A stretch of 64,000 bases of DNA. Origin: Candidatus Pelagibacter sp. IMCC9063. Lineage in GTDB: Bacteria; Pseudomonadota; Alphaproteobacteria; Pelagibacterales; Pelagibacteraceae. The position numbers and the translations under genes are program-made. Under the pieces are notes generated by a model. The model saw only the letters and a list, made by a program, of their open reading frames with translations. It was not told the origin of the DNA and did not search any database. Where the stretch lies: NCBI RefSeq assembly GCF_000195085.1, contig NC_015380.1, positions 668,001-732,000 of the forward strand. The letters are read 5' to 3'. Positions 1 to 9,653 of the stretch are shown piece by piece; the stretch's first letter is position 1; every line of letters starts with the position of its first letter.

Positions 1-33
1 CAGTTTAGCCATAAACGATCTAGATTTACTTAA
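1..33 (+). CDS. C-terminal tail of an upstream gene (probably ftsI), partial
   Basis: The first 33 bases read as ten codons (QFSHKRSRFT) followed by TAA, five bases before the murE start codon. In alphaproteobacterial dcw clusters the gene directly before murE is ftsI, the septal peptidoglycan transpeptidase, so this is probably its last few residues. The piece is too short to confirm by motif; the identity rests on position only. Confidence 0.3.
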   Translation, partial: QFSHKRSRFT

Positions 34-38
34 CAATT

Positions 39-1433
39 ATGCAAGTCATACAAAAAATAATTAATTCCAATAATTGCTCCGCAGATACCAGGACTCTGAG
101 AAAAAGTGAAATTTTTTTTGATTTAGGAAGTAAAAGCAATAAAGACGGAGATTATTTTTTTAAAGCCTTAAAAAAAAAGCCATTATTTATTATAACTCAA
201 AATCAAAAACGAAACCTATCTGGTAAAAATTTTATTATTGTAAAAAATATTTACTCTTTTTACGTTAAAAGCATTAGTCTGAAATTTAAAAAAAAGCCTA
301 AGTATAAAATTGCAGTCACAGGTACTAATGGAAAAACGTCAGTAGCATTTTTTTATTATAAAATACTTAATCTACTTGGAATAAAAGTTGGTTCCATAGG
401 AACTTTAGGAGTATTTGAGAACACAAAAAAAAGTAAAGGAAATTTAACCACTCCAGATTTTTTTTCTAATCACAAAAATCTAAATCATTTCTACAAAAAG
501 AGAATTAACCATTCAATAATTGAAGCTTCCAGTCACGGCTTAAAACAAAATAGGTTAGAAAAGATTAATTTTGACTGTGGTATTTTCACAAATTTAACAC
601 ACGATCATTTGGACTACCATCGGACTATGAAAGATTATCTAAATTCTAAATTAATCCTTTTTAAAAAACTAATTAAAAAAAATGGATTTTTAGTAACAGG
701 GAGTGAAGTATTGGAATTTTCCCTATTGAATAAAATTTCAAAAAATAAAAAATTAAATTTATTATCTTACGGTAGAAAAGGAAATATTATAAAAATAATA
801 TCTAGTAAGCCTAATGGTCAATTTACAAAATTAAAAATAAATATTTTGGGAAAAGTCCATACCTTGAAATTAAAGTTGATTGGAAATTTTCAAATTGAAA
901 ATTTTTTAGCTGCCACACTTGCTTGCTATTCATCTGGTATTAGTTTTGAAAAAATATTTAGAATATGCTCTAGAATTGACAATCCTCCCGGCAGATTGCA
1001 GTTATTTAAAAAACAAAACAAAACTGTTATTATTGATTATGCACACACACCAGATGCCTTAGAAAAAACAATTATTGAAATTCAAAAATTTTTTAACAAA
1101 AAAATAAATATTGTCTTTGGTTGTGGTGGGGACAGGGATCATCAAAAAAGAAAAGCAATGGGAAAAATTGCATACAAATTATGTAACAAAATATATATAA
1201 CCGATGATAATCCGAGGTATGAAAATGCAAGAAAAATAAGAATGCAAATTAAAGCAGGGTGCCCCAACGCAATTGTAGTTCCATCTAGAAAGCAGGCAAT
1301 TAAAAGCTCTATCTCTATGCTAAATGAAGAAATCTTATTAATTGCTGGAAAAGGACACGAGGAGTTTCAGTTAATTAAGAACAAAAAAATAGCTTTTTCT
1401 GACCATCATTGCGTAACAAGATACTTAAAGTAA
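39..1433 (+). CDS. murE: UDP-MurNAc-L-Ala-D-Glu:meso-diaminopimelate ligase MurE
   Basis: Cytoplasmic Mur ligase that adds the third peptide-stem residue to UDP-MurNAc-dipeptide using ATP. The 464-residue protein has the normal family length. The ATP-binding motif TGTNGKTS lies near residues 95-102, followed by the Mur-ligase central-domain pattern (EASSHGLKQNR, THDHLDYH), and the DNPR motif near residue 390 that marks the diaminopimelate-adding enzymes rather than lysine-adding ones. It begins the visible part of the dcw operon and its TAA is followed immediately by the murF ATG. A run of nine A near 170-178 is in frame here, unlike the runs that break murF. Confidence 0.95.
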   Translation: MQVIQKIINSNNCSADTRTLRKSEIFFDLGSKSNKDGDYFFKALKKKPLFIITQNQKRNLSGKNFIIVKNIYSFYVKSISLKFKKKPKYKIAVTGTNGKTSVAFFYYKILNLLGIKVGSIGTLGVFENTKKSKGNLTTPDFFSNHKNLNHFYKKRINHSIIEASSHGLKQNRLEKINFDCGIFTNLTHDHLDYHRTMKDYLNSKLILFKKLIKKNGFLVTGSEVLEFSLLNKISKNKKLNLLSYGRKGNIIKIISSKPNGQFTKLKINILGKVHTLKLKLIGNFQIENFLAATLACYSSGISFEKIFRICSRIDNPPGRLQLFKKQNKTVIIDYAHTPDALEKTIIEIQKFFNKKINIVFGCGGDRDHQKRKAMGKIAYKLCNKIYITDDNPRYENARKIRMQIKAGCPNAIVVPSRKQAIKSSISMLNEEILLIAGKGHEEFQLIKNKKIAFSDHHCVTRYLK

Positions 1434-2808
1434 ATGAATATTAACAGTATAGATCTTCAAAAAATTTTTAATAAAGAAATTCTTAATAAAAAAATAAATA
1501 TAAATAATGTTACTATTAATAGCAAGGAGGTAACTGCCAAGTCTATTTTTTTTGCGATTAAGGGAAAAAATACTGATGGCCATTATTTTGTAAAAGAAGT
1601 AATAAAAAAAAGATCCAAAGTCATTGTTGTAAAAAATAATTTTAAAGTACCTAAAAATAATTTACATAAATTTATAAAGGTACGATCACCAATTAGATCT
1701 CTAGAAAATTTTGCAAAGTATCAAAGGCTAACATCACAAGGTAAGTTTGTGGGTATTACAGGAAGTTTTGGAAAAACAACTTTAAAATATATGCTGTCTT
1801 TTTTTCTAGAGCAATATGGGAAAACTTTCAGTTCTCCAAAATCTTTTAATAATCACTTTGGATTACCACTTTCTCTTTCCAATACTCCAAAAAATAGTCA
1901 ATTTAATATTTTTGAACTAGGTATGAGCAGTTCAAGAGAAATTGATAAATTATCTCAGATATTAAGACCAGACATTGGAGTTATTACCAACATCGGTCCA
2001 GCTCATTTAAAAAATTTTAAAAACTTGAAAGCAGTTTGCTTGGCAAAAGCAGAAATTATGAATCATATCCAAGAAAATGGATACATTGTTTTAAATAAAG
2101 ATGATTTTTATTTCAATACACTTTTTAAAATTGCTAATAATAAAAAATTGAAAATTATAACATTTTCTAAATCAAAAAAAGCTAATGTTCAATTATTAAA
2201 GATAATTAAAAAAAAAATAGTTATCAAATAACAGTAAAAGTTCTGAAAAAAAAATAACAATTCAAACCAACACTATTAACGATAGTTTCGTTGTAAATTT
2301 TTTAGCAACTTTATGTGTTTGCTCATATTTTAATTGTAGTTTGGAAAAAATTAAAAAAAGAGCTATTTTTTTTTTATTACCATCTGGTAGAGGAAATAAA
2401 ATTATTAAAATAATTAAAGGAAAAAAAGTTCACATTATTGACGAGAGTTATAATGCCAATCCAATTTCGATGAAGAATGCTATTGAAAATTTTTCTTTAT
2501 TCAATTCCCACAAAAAGAAAAAAATAGCAATAATTGGTGATATGCTTGAATTGGGTCAAAAATCTAAATTTTATCATCTTGAAGTGGCAAAGATTTTAAA
2601 TAAAGCTGAAATTGATGAGATTTATTTAGTAGGTAAGGAGGTGGTTCACATTTATAATCAGCTTAAAAAAACTAAAACATGTTTCATTTCTAAAGATATT
2701 GTGCATTTTAAAAGCCTATTCCTAAAAATAGCAAATGAAAAATCTATTTTTTTGATAAAAGGATCTAATGGAATTGGATTAAATAAATTAGTAAATCAGC
2801 AAATTTAA
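1434..2808 (+). CDS. murF: UDP-MurNAc-tripeptide:D-Ala-D-Ala ligase MurF, broken by two homopolymer frameshifts
   Basis: Final cytoplasmic Mur ligase, adding D-Ala-D-Ala to the peptide stem. The first part (1434-2231) carries the ATP-binding motif GSFGKTT near residue 112; the last part (2341-2808) carries DESYNANP and the C-terminal ligase domain. They lie in different frames, and between them a third frame reads NSYQITVKVLKKK. Adding one A to the A10 run at 2208-2217 and one A to the A9 run at 2246-2254 joins all three into one 458-residue protein with no stop, and makes the gene a whole number of codons. The gene is essential in most bacteria, so sequence error or slippage is more likely than a true pseudogene. 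Confidence 0.9.
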
Positions 2809-2812
2809 AACT

Positions 2813-3901
2813 ATGTTAAATTATTTTTTTTCTTATCTATCCGTTGACTATAGCTTCCTAAATGTTTTTAAATATATTACATTTAGAACTGGCGTTGCTA
2901 TATTTACCTCATTAAGTGTGGTTCTTATTTTGGGTGGACCATTTATTAATTATCTAAAATCTTCAAAGCATTTTGATCAGCCCATTAGAAATGATGGTCC
3001 AATCTCACACATTATAAAAAAAGCAGGCACACCCACATTTGGAGGTGTTTTAATTATTTTTGCTGCAATATTAAGTTCTGTTCTATGGGCTGATATAAAA
3101 AATATCTATGTTCTTATCTGTCTTTTTTCAATTTTAAGCTTTTCATTAATTGGTTTTTTTGATGATTATTTAAAAATCAAAAAAAAAAATTCACAAGGTA
3201 TTAAGGCAACATACAAATTCTTATTGCAAATCATTTTTGGCTTAATGATTGTTTATTTAATCAATATCTCAACCGCTGAGGATATAAGAGATATATTACA
3301 CCTTCCTTTTTACAAAAATTTGGTTTTTGATCTTGGAATTTTTTATATTTTCTTTGGTGTGGTGGTAATAGTAGGCTCTTCTAATGCAGTTAATTTGACG
3401 GATGGCCTTGATGGACTGGCAACAGTACCTGTGATTCTAGTTTCATTAACCTTTATTCTTATTACCTATCTTGTTGGAAATGTTATTTTTTCTGATTATC
3501 TAAAATTAACATATATAAAAAATATAGCAGAAGTTTGTGTAGTACTGGGATCAATTGTTGGGGCAAGTTTAGGCTTTTTGTGGTTCAATGCCCCGCCAGC
3601 AAAAATTTTCATGGGTGATACTGGTTCTCTTGCATTAGGTGCTTTTTTGGGAACAGTTAGTTTAGTTTCAAAGCATGAGATAGCATTACTAATAGCCGGA
3701 GGACTTTTTGTTTTAGAGGCATCGTCAGTGATAATACAAGTGATATCTTTCAAATTGTTTGGAAAGAGAGTTTTTAGAATGGCACCTTTGCATCATCACT
3801 TTGAAAAAAAAGGCTGGGAGGAATCTACTATAGTTATACGTTTTTGGATTATTTCTGTAATTTTAGTTTTGATAGCCCTATCTAGCTTAAAACTAAGATA
3901 A
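2813..3901 (+). CDS. mraY: Phospho-MurNAc-pentapeptide transferase MraY
   Basis: Integral membrane enzyme that transfers phospho-MurNAc-pentapeptide from UDP to undecaprenyl phosphate, making lipid I on the cytoplasmic face of the inner membrane. The 362 residues match the family. Visible signatures are FDDYLK near residue 115, NLTDGLDGLA near residue 195, the metal-binding loop FMGDTGSLALGA, and MAPLHHHFEKKGW near residue 322, set among about ten hydrophobic segments. It starts five bases after murF and its stop overlaps the murD start (TAATG), so translational coupling is likely. Confidence 0.96.
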   Translation: MLNYFFSYLSVDYSFLNVFKYITFRTGVAIFTSLSVVLILGGPFINYLKSSKHFDQPIRNDGPISHIIKKAGTPTFGGVLIIFAAILSSVLWADIKNIYVLICLFSILSFSLIGFFDDYLKIKKKNSQGIKATYKFLLQIIFGLMIVYLINISTAEDIRDILHLPFYKNLVFDLGIFYIFFGVVVIVGSSNAVNLTDGLDGLATVPVILVSLTFILITYLVGNVIFSDYLKLTYIKNIAEVCVVLGSIVGASLGFLWFNAPPAKIFMGDTGSLALGAFLGTVSLVSKHEIALLIAGGLFVLEASSVIIQVISFKLFGKRVFRMAPLHHHFEKKGWEESTIVIRFWIISVILVLIALSSLKLR

Positions 3902-5187
3902 TGGTTTCTATTAGTAGTTTAAAAAATAAAAAAATACTTGTGTTTGGAATTGGAATTTCTGGCCAAGCCACAATTAGAAAATTACAAAAGAAAGTTAAAG
4001 ATTTATCTGTGTGGGATGACAATGTAGTTCATCGCAATAGATTAAAAAAAATAACGAATATCAACCTAAATAGCAAATATTTTAAAGATTCTTTTGATTT
4101 TATAGTAATGAGTCCCGGAATTGATATTTACCAGCATTTACGTAGTTCATTTTTTATTAAAAATTTTAGTAAAATAATTACAGATGTCGACATTTTTATT
4201 AACTCAATTGATACTAATAAAAACAAAATTATTGCAATCACAGGAACAAATGGAAAATCAACTTTTTGTAAGCTCCTGTACCACGCCATCAAAGGAAAAG
4301 ATAAAAACACTTTCTTGCTAGGTAATTATGGAAAGCCTGCATTAAGCTACAATTCAAAATCAATTAAGAACATATATATTCTTGAATTGTCTTCCTATCA
4401 AATTGAGTATTCTAAATTTTTAAAATTTCATGCTTGCGCAGTACTAAATATTTCACCAGATCATCTTGAGAGGCACAAAACCTTTTCAAATTATATTAAT
4501 ATTAAATTGAAAATATTTGACCACTTGTTACCAGGCGGTAAAGGCTTTGTTAATGAAAATTTCTCTTATAATAATCGAATTCAACCAAAAAAAAATGTAA
4601 GAAAAGTTTCTAATATAAAAACTTCTAATATTCAAAATAAATTTTTATTAAAAGAAAATTTTTTACCTAGTGTAAGTATAGTTTTTGCAGTACTGAAATT
4701 TTTAAAAATTTCAAATAAATTAATAATTAAAAGCTTTAACTCTTTTGTCCCGCTACCTCATAGACAAGAACTAATAAAAAAAATTAAAAACATTTCTTTT
4801 ATTAATGATTCCAAGGCAACCAATTTTGATTCTGCAAATTTTTCTTTAAAGCATTACCAAAATATTTATTGGATTGCAGGTGGACTCGCTAAAAAAAATG
4901 ATAAAGCAAAAATTGATATTGCTACCAAAAAAAAAATTGTTGGAACATATCTTATTGGAAAGAACATATCTCTATTTAAACAGGGCCTAAATATGAAAGA
5001 AAATTATCTTGTTTGCAAAACACTACCAGTCGCTATTCACAGTGCATTCAAAGATGCAAAGAGAAATAATTTTAAAAATAGCACTATATTGTTAAGTCCA
5101 GCCGCAGCTTCTTTTGATCAATTCAGAAACTTTAAAGATCGTGGGAATTTATTTAAAAAAATAGTAAAAAAAATAAAAAATGTTTAA
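3901..5187 (+). CDS. murD: UDP-MurNAc-L-Ala:D-Glu ligase MurD
   Basis: Cytoplasmic Mur ligase adding D-glutamate to UDP-MurNAc-L-Ala. The 428-residue protein has the N-terminal UDP-binding domain (LVFGIGISGQA), the motif MSPGID, the ATP loop TGTNGKST near residue 115, ELSSYQ, the central NISPDHLERH pattern, and the C-terminal INDSKATN and LLSPAAASFDQF signatures typical of MurD. It overlaps mraY by one base and ftsW by eight bases, in the usual dcw order. Confidence 0.95.
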   Translation: MVSISSLKNKKILVFGIGISGQATIRKLQKKVKDLSVWDDNVVHRNRLKKITNINLNSKYFKDSFDFIVMSPGIDIYQHLRSSFFIKNFSKIITDVDIFINSIDTNKNKIIAITGTNGKSTFCKLLYHAIKGKDKNTFLLGNYGKPALSYNSKSIKNIYILELSSYQIEYSKFLKFHACAVLNISPDHLERHKTFSNYINIKLKIFDHLLPGGKGFVNENFSYNNRIQPKKNVRKVSNIKTSNIQNKFLLKENFLPSVSIVFAVLKFLKISNKLIIKSFNSFVPLPHRQELIKKIKNISFINDSKATNFDSANFSLKHYQNIYWIAGGLAKKNDKAKIDIATKKKIVGTYLIGKNISLFKQGLNMKENYLVCKTLPVAIHSAFKDAKRNNFKNSTILLSPAAASFDQFRNFKDRGNLFKKIVKKIKNV

Positions 5188-6291
5188 TCGACATGATAGT
5201 GGAATATTAGCTCAATGGTGGAGAAGTATAGACAAGACTTTGCTTTTTCTTGGATTGGCATTGCTCGTAGGAGGTAATCTTTTTAATTTTCTTTCCACTT
5301 CTACAATTGCTTCTGAAAAATTGTACGATAGTCGATATTTTTTATTTTATAAGCATATTTTTTTTTCATTTGTTGGACTTTCTATTTTAATTTTTTTTTC
5401 TTTTGTTAATAAAGATAAAATAAAATTATATGGAATAGCTGGATTTATTTTTTTTGTTATTTTATTAATTTTTGTTTATTTTTTTGGCGTTGAGGTCAAA
5501 GGCTCCAAAAGATGGTTGAATTTATTTTTTTTTCGAATTCAGCCTGTAGAGTTTGTGAAGCCATTTTTAATATTAGGTCTTTCATTAATTTTATCCTCCT
5601 CAAAATACTCATTAAATACAAGGTTTTTTTTAACGTTCCCTTTAGTTTTCTTTTTAGTAGCCCTTTTACTGATGCAGCCTGATTATAGTCAAAGTTTATT
5701 AATAATAACAATTTGGATGATTGTAGTTTTTACTTCTGGAATTAGTTTTTTATTTATTTCTTCGATTAGTACAATTGTAGCTGTAGTAATGATCTCAATT
5801 TTATTTTTTTTAAAGATAAATTTTTTTATATATTTGATAGGGTTGTAAGTTGGGTGGGTGAAGCAGAAGTGTCTTATCAATCAGAACAAGCCTTGAATGC
5901 GATAATCTCTGGTGGATTTTTTGGCAGAGGTATAGGAGAGGGGGTCTTAAAAGAAAGTGTGCCGGAAGCGCATACAGATTATGTTATGTCTGTTATAGCT
6001 GAAGAATATGGAATTATAATTGTTCTATTGATTATTTCTATAACTATGTTTCTGGTTATAAGAATATTTGCACTAGCTAATAATTCTTCTAATAATTTTT
6101 TCAAACTTTCACTAATTGGAATTTCTTCTTTGTTGGCGTTACAATCTTTTGTTAATCTAGGAGTTACTATTAACATTCTGCCATCAACAGGTATGCCTTT
6201 TCCATTTATAAGCTATGGAGGCTCGTCAGTTATGGGATCTTCTATTGCATTGGGACTTGCTCTTCTCCTCAGTAAGGATGAGCAAGAATGA
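5180..6291 (+). CDS. ftsW: Lipid II polymerase / division protein FtsW, broken by one homopolymer frameshift
   Basis: SEDS-family membrane glycosyltransferase that polymerises lipid II at the septum with FtsI. The N-terminal part (5180-5848) has the first membrane segments and VKGSKRWLN; the C-terminal part from about 5812 reads KDKFFYIFDRVVSWVGEAEV, then SGGFFGRGIGEG, HTDYVMSVIAEEYG and GMPFPFISYGGSS, all hallmarks of FtsW/RodA. The two halves join if the T8 run at 5804-5811 gains one T, giving a 370-residue protein. The apparent GTG start at 5854 is then internal and not a real start. It overlaps murD by eight bases and murG by four. Confidence 0.9.
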
Positions 6292-7361
6292 GCAAGAAAA
6301 TCGTCTTGTCTACCGGTGGAACAGGGGGACATATTTTTCCAATGATTGCTTTATATGATTATTTAATATCTAAAAATTATGATGTAAGTTTTGTAACCGA
6401 TCAGAGAGGAGAAAAATATTTTACTGATGATGTAAAACAGAAAATTAAAATTTTTAATATTAACAGTCCTTTTAGTCAAAAAGGTTTATTTAAAATTATT
6501 TCTATATTTCAACTATTTGCGTCTACTGTTCATTCATTTTTTTTTTTAATCAAAAGCAAACCCAAGGTAATTATTGGTTCAGGAGGGTATGCCTCATTTC
6601 CAATATTAATGGCAGGTTATATTTTAAATATCAATATACTTACCTACGAAACAAATACAATTTTAGGTAGGACTAATAAATTTTTTTACCCTCTTGCTAA
6701 AAAATTGCTTTTAGGTTTTGATATCCTGAATAAGCTTCAGAACAAATATCAATCAAAAGCATGTCATGTGGGGCAGCTTATAAGAACTTCTTTTAATAGA
6801 AATGCTATCAAAATAGAAAAAAATAATTTATTTACAATTTTAATACTTGGGGGAAGCCAGGCAGCAGAATTTTTTGGGGAGGATTTTGCAAAATTATTGT
6901 CAGAATTGGATAATAATTTTTTTAAAATAAAAATATTTCATCAGTGTAAAAAAGATCAAATTGATAAATTAAAACTTGCATATGGCAATTCTGTTAATTG
7001 CGAATTGTTTGATTTTAAAGCAAATATAGCTCAATTAATGATAGAAGCTGATATTGCAATTACAAGGTCTGGTTCGTCAGCCATCTGCGAGATGGTTTCA
7101 TTAAATCTTCCATTTATAGCTATACCACTGCCAACTTCTTTAGATAATCACCAGTATTACAACGCTAAATATTTTGAGGAAAAGGGTTTTTGCTGGCTGT
7201 TAGAGCAAAAGTTTTTTAACATTCAGAAATTTCAAAAAATGATTATTGATATTGTAGCTAACGATAGAGAGCAGTTAAAAATAAAACTTGAGAATATGAA
7301 GACTGCCAGCAAGGAAAATGTATTAATTAAGTTTGAAAATGAAATTAAAGAATATTTCTAA
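6288..7361 (+). CDS. murG: Lipid II-forming N-acetylglucosaminyltransferase MurG
   Basis: Peripheral inner-membrane GT28-family enzyme converting lipid I to lipid II with UDP-GlcNAc. The 357-residue protein begins with the glycine-rich loop GGTGGHIFP, has GSGGYASFP and YETNTILGRTNK in the N-terminal domain, LGGSQAA at the start of the C-terminal domain, and ITRSGSSAICE plus PLPTSLDNHQYYNA for UDP-GlcNAc binding. The start overlaps the ftsW end by four bases (ATGA). Confidence 0.95.
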   Translation: MSKKIVLSTGGTGGHIFPMIALYDYLISKNYDVSFVTDQRGEKYFTDDVKQKIKIFNINSPFSQKGLFKIISIFQLFASTVHSFFFLIKSKPKVIIGSGGYASFPILMAGYILNINILTYETNTILGRTNKFFYPLAKKLLLGFDILNKLQNKYQSKACHVGQLIRTSFNRNAIKIEKNNLFTILILGGSQAAEFFGEDFAKLLSELDNNFFKIKIFHQCKKDQIDKLKLAYGNSVNCELFDFKANIAQLMIEADIAITRSGSSAICEMVSLNLPFIAIPLPTSLDNHQYYNAKYFEEKGFCWLLEQKFFNIQKFQKMIIDIVANDREQLKIKLENMKTASKENVLIKFENEIKEYF

Positions 7362-7363
7362 TT

Positions 7364-8767
7364 ATGGAATTAAGTATTAATAAAAAAGATAAAATTCATT
7401 TAATAGGAATTGGTGGAATTGGTATGAGTGGTATCGCATTAATTTTAAAAAAAATGGGATATGATGTCCAAGGAAGCGATATATCCAAAAAAAGCAAAAG
7501 TTTAGATTTTTTAAAAAAAAATAAAATAAAAATATTTAATAATCACAAGTCACAAAATATAAAAAATGCAAAAATAGTTATCATTTCAACTGCTATAAAT
7601 AAAAAGAATATTGAATTTCAAGCAGCTATAAAAAAAAAGATACTGATTATTCGAAGAGCCGATATGCTTGCGCATATTATTTCTTTAAAAAAGAACATAG
7701 TAATTTCGGGATCACATGGAAAAACAACCATCACTTCTTTGGTGTCTACAATTTTAAAAGACGCAAATTTTAAGCCAACTATAGTAAATGGTGGTATTAT
7801 TAATTCCCTAAAGACCAATGCAAGATTGGGCGATGGGGATTGGTCCGTTATAGAAGCCGATGAATCAGATGGAAGTTTTTTAAAGTTTAGCAATACGATT
7901 GCAGTAGTAAGTAATATAGATCATGAACATATGGATTATTACAAAAGCTTTAGTAATTTGACTAATCAATTCGCTTTGTTTTTAGACAAGACCCCTCTTT
8001 TTGGGAAGAATGTTGTCTGCTTGGATGATCCATCAATTGCAAAATTAATAAAAAAATCAACTAAACAAAATTTTTTAACTTATGGTTTCAGCAGTAAGGC
8101 AGATTTTATTCCGTCAAACCTGGTCTATAAAAATATGAAAATTTATTTTGATTTAAAAGTAAACCTCAAAAAAAAATTTACTATTAAGAATGTTACTTTA
8201 AATTTAATGGGGCAGCATAATGTTTTAAATGCAACGGCTGCAATCATAGTTTCTATTACACTCGGTATTTCTGTTGAAAAAATTAAAAGAACTCTTGAAA
8301 ATTTTTTAGGTGTTCAAAGAAGACTTACAAAGTTATATGAAAAAAAAAATAGAATAATTTTTGATGATTACGCTCATCATCCAACTGAAATAGCAGCCGT
8401 TTTAAATGCCTGTAAAAAAAACTTCAAAAAACATAAGATTGTTTCCGTATTCCAACCACACAGATTTTCGAGAGTACAATCTCTTTATAGTGAATTTTCA
8501 AATTGTTTTTTAGATTCTGATTTGGTGGTTTTGTGCCCCGTTTATGCCGCTGGAGAAAAAAGTATTAATTTTGACCTTGAAAAGTTTGGAAAAAAAATTG
8601 TTAAAAATTCTAACACAGAAGTTGTTATTGCAAAGGATGAAAAAAATCTTGAGATTTTTTTACAAAAAAATCACTCTAGTAAAGAAGTCGTTATTGCGAT
8701 GGGTGCAGGAAACGTCAGTCAATGGATCAGATCTATCTCAAATAAAATAAAAAATGCAAAAAATTAA
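7364..8767 (+). CDS. murC: UDP-MurNAc:L-alanine ligase MurC
   Basis: First of the Mur ligases, adding L-alanine to UDP-MurNAc. The 467-residue protein shows the N-terminal HLIGIGGIGMSGIA Rossmann motif, the ATP loop GSHGKTT near residue 118, EADESDGSFL, NIDHEHMDYY, and the C-terminal FDDYAHHPTEI and FQPHRFSR motifs specific to MurC. It follows murG with a two-base gap and overlaps murB by 14 bases. Confidence 0.95.
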   Translation: MELSINKKDKIHLIGIGGIGMSGIALILKKMGYDVQGSDISKKSKSLDFLKKNKIKIFNNHKSQNIKNAKIVIISTAINKKNIEFQAAIKKKILIIRRADMLAHIISLKKNIVISGSHGKTTITSLVSTILKDANFKPTIVNGGIINSLKTNARLGDGDWSVIEADESDGSFLKFSNTIAVVSNIDHEHMDYYKSFSNLTNQFALFLDKTPLFGKNVVCLDDPSIAKLIKKSTKQNFLTYGFSSKADFIPSNLVYKNMKIYFDLKVNLKKKFTIKNVTLNLMGQHNVLNATAAIIVSITLGISVEKIKRTLENFLGVQRRLTKLYEKKNRIIFDDYAHHPTEIAAVLNACKKNFKKHKIVSVFQPHRFSRVQSLYSEFSNCFLDSDLVVLCPVYAAGEKSINFDLEKFGKKIVKNSNTEVVIAKDEKNLEIFLQKNHSSKEVVIAMGAGNVSQWIRSISNKIKNAKN

Positions 8768-9653
8768 TAATGACAAAACAACTGATAAATTAAAAGATCG
8801 TATTAAAAATAACTATTTATTAAATAAAAACTCATGGTTTGGAATTGGTGGTTGCGCAAATATATTTTTTCAACCTAACAATAAAGAAGAGTTAATTTTA
8901 TTTTTAAAAAATATTAATTTTAAAAATTTCATTATTATAGGCTCTGGGTCAAATATTTTATTCAAAGATTCTGATTTTGATGGTGTGGTGATTAAGCTCG
9001 GTAAAGAATTCTGCAAAATAGAAGAAGTTAATTCACAAATCGTCGCTGGAGCTGGCGCATTAAAGTCAAGAGTTTCGGAGTTTGCCAAGAATAATGAATA
9101 TGCAAATTTTGAATTTTTATCATCAATTCCAGGTACGGTTGGAGGGGGTGTGTCTATGAATGCCGGATGCTTTGGTAGCGATATGTCAGATATAGTTAGC
9201 CAAATATCCGTCATTGATTTGCGCGGAGAAGAGAAAATAATAACACTTAAGAATATTGGGTTTGATTATCGAAAAACTGAATTGCTTAGTAGCTATATAA
9301 TTATAGAAGTTTTATTTAAAAAAACTAAAAAGATTCAATCATCAGTAATTGAAAATAAAATTAACTTGTTAAAAAAAAAGAAAAATGAAAATCAGCCCTC
9401 TGGAATTAGAACTGGAGGCAGTACTTTTAAGAATCCAATTGGTAGTTCTAAAAAAGCTTGGGAGTTAATCAGGGAAGCTGGCTGTGATAAGTTGTCTTAT
9501 GGAAATGCTAAATTTTCATCTCATCATTGTAATTTTGTAGATAACAGCAATCTTGCTTCATCTTCTGATATTGAAAAATTAATTAGCGAAACACAGAAAA
9601 AAATAAAAAAAAATTATGGAATTGATTTAGAGCTAGAGATTAAAATTATATGA
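8754..9653 (+). CDS. murB: UDP-N-acetylenolpyruvoylglucosamine reductase MurB
   Basis: FAD-dependent, NADPH-using enzyme making UDP-MurNAc. The 299 residues contain the FAD-binding pattern IIGSGSNILFKD, SSIPGTVGGGVSMNAG, the substrate-binding FDYRKTE, and the conserved GGSTFKNP in which the serine donates the proton. This is the short (type II) MurB form common in Alphaproteobacteria. It overlaps murC upstream and ddl downstream. Confidence 0.94.
   Translation: MQKINNDKTTDKLKDRIKNNYLLNKNSWFGIGGCANIFFQPNNKEELILFLKNINFKNFIIIGSGSNILFKDSDFDGVVIKLGKEFCKIEEVNSQIVAGAGALKSRVSEFAKNNEYANFEFLSSIPGTVGGGVSMNAGCFGSDMSDIVSQISVIDLRGEEKIITLKNIGFDYRKTELLSSYIIIEVLFKKTKKIQSSVIENKINLLKKKKNENQPSGIRTGGSTFKNPIGSSKKAWELIREAGCDKLSYGNAKFSSHHCNFVDNSNLASSSDIEKLISETQKKIKKNYGIDLELEIKII

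Noticed and set aside
2218-2232. Programmed +1 frameshift at AAA-TAA-C in murF
   Set aside because: A single +1 event would give a less MurF-like sequence than the two poly(A) corrections, and no stimulatory element is visible.
2341-2808. Separate 155-residue MurF-like protein
   Set aside because: The frame continues upstream to the A9 run and completes MurF; the TTG at 2341 is internal.
5854-6291. Separate 145-residue FtsW-like protein starting at GTG
   Set aside because: The frame is open and clearly homologous well upstream of the GTG, back to the T8 run; it is the second half of ftsW.
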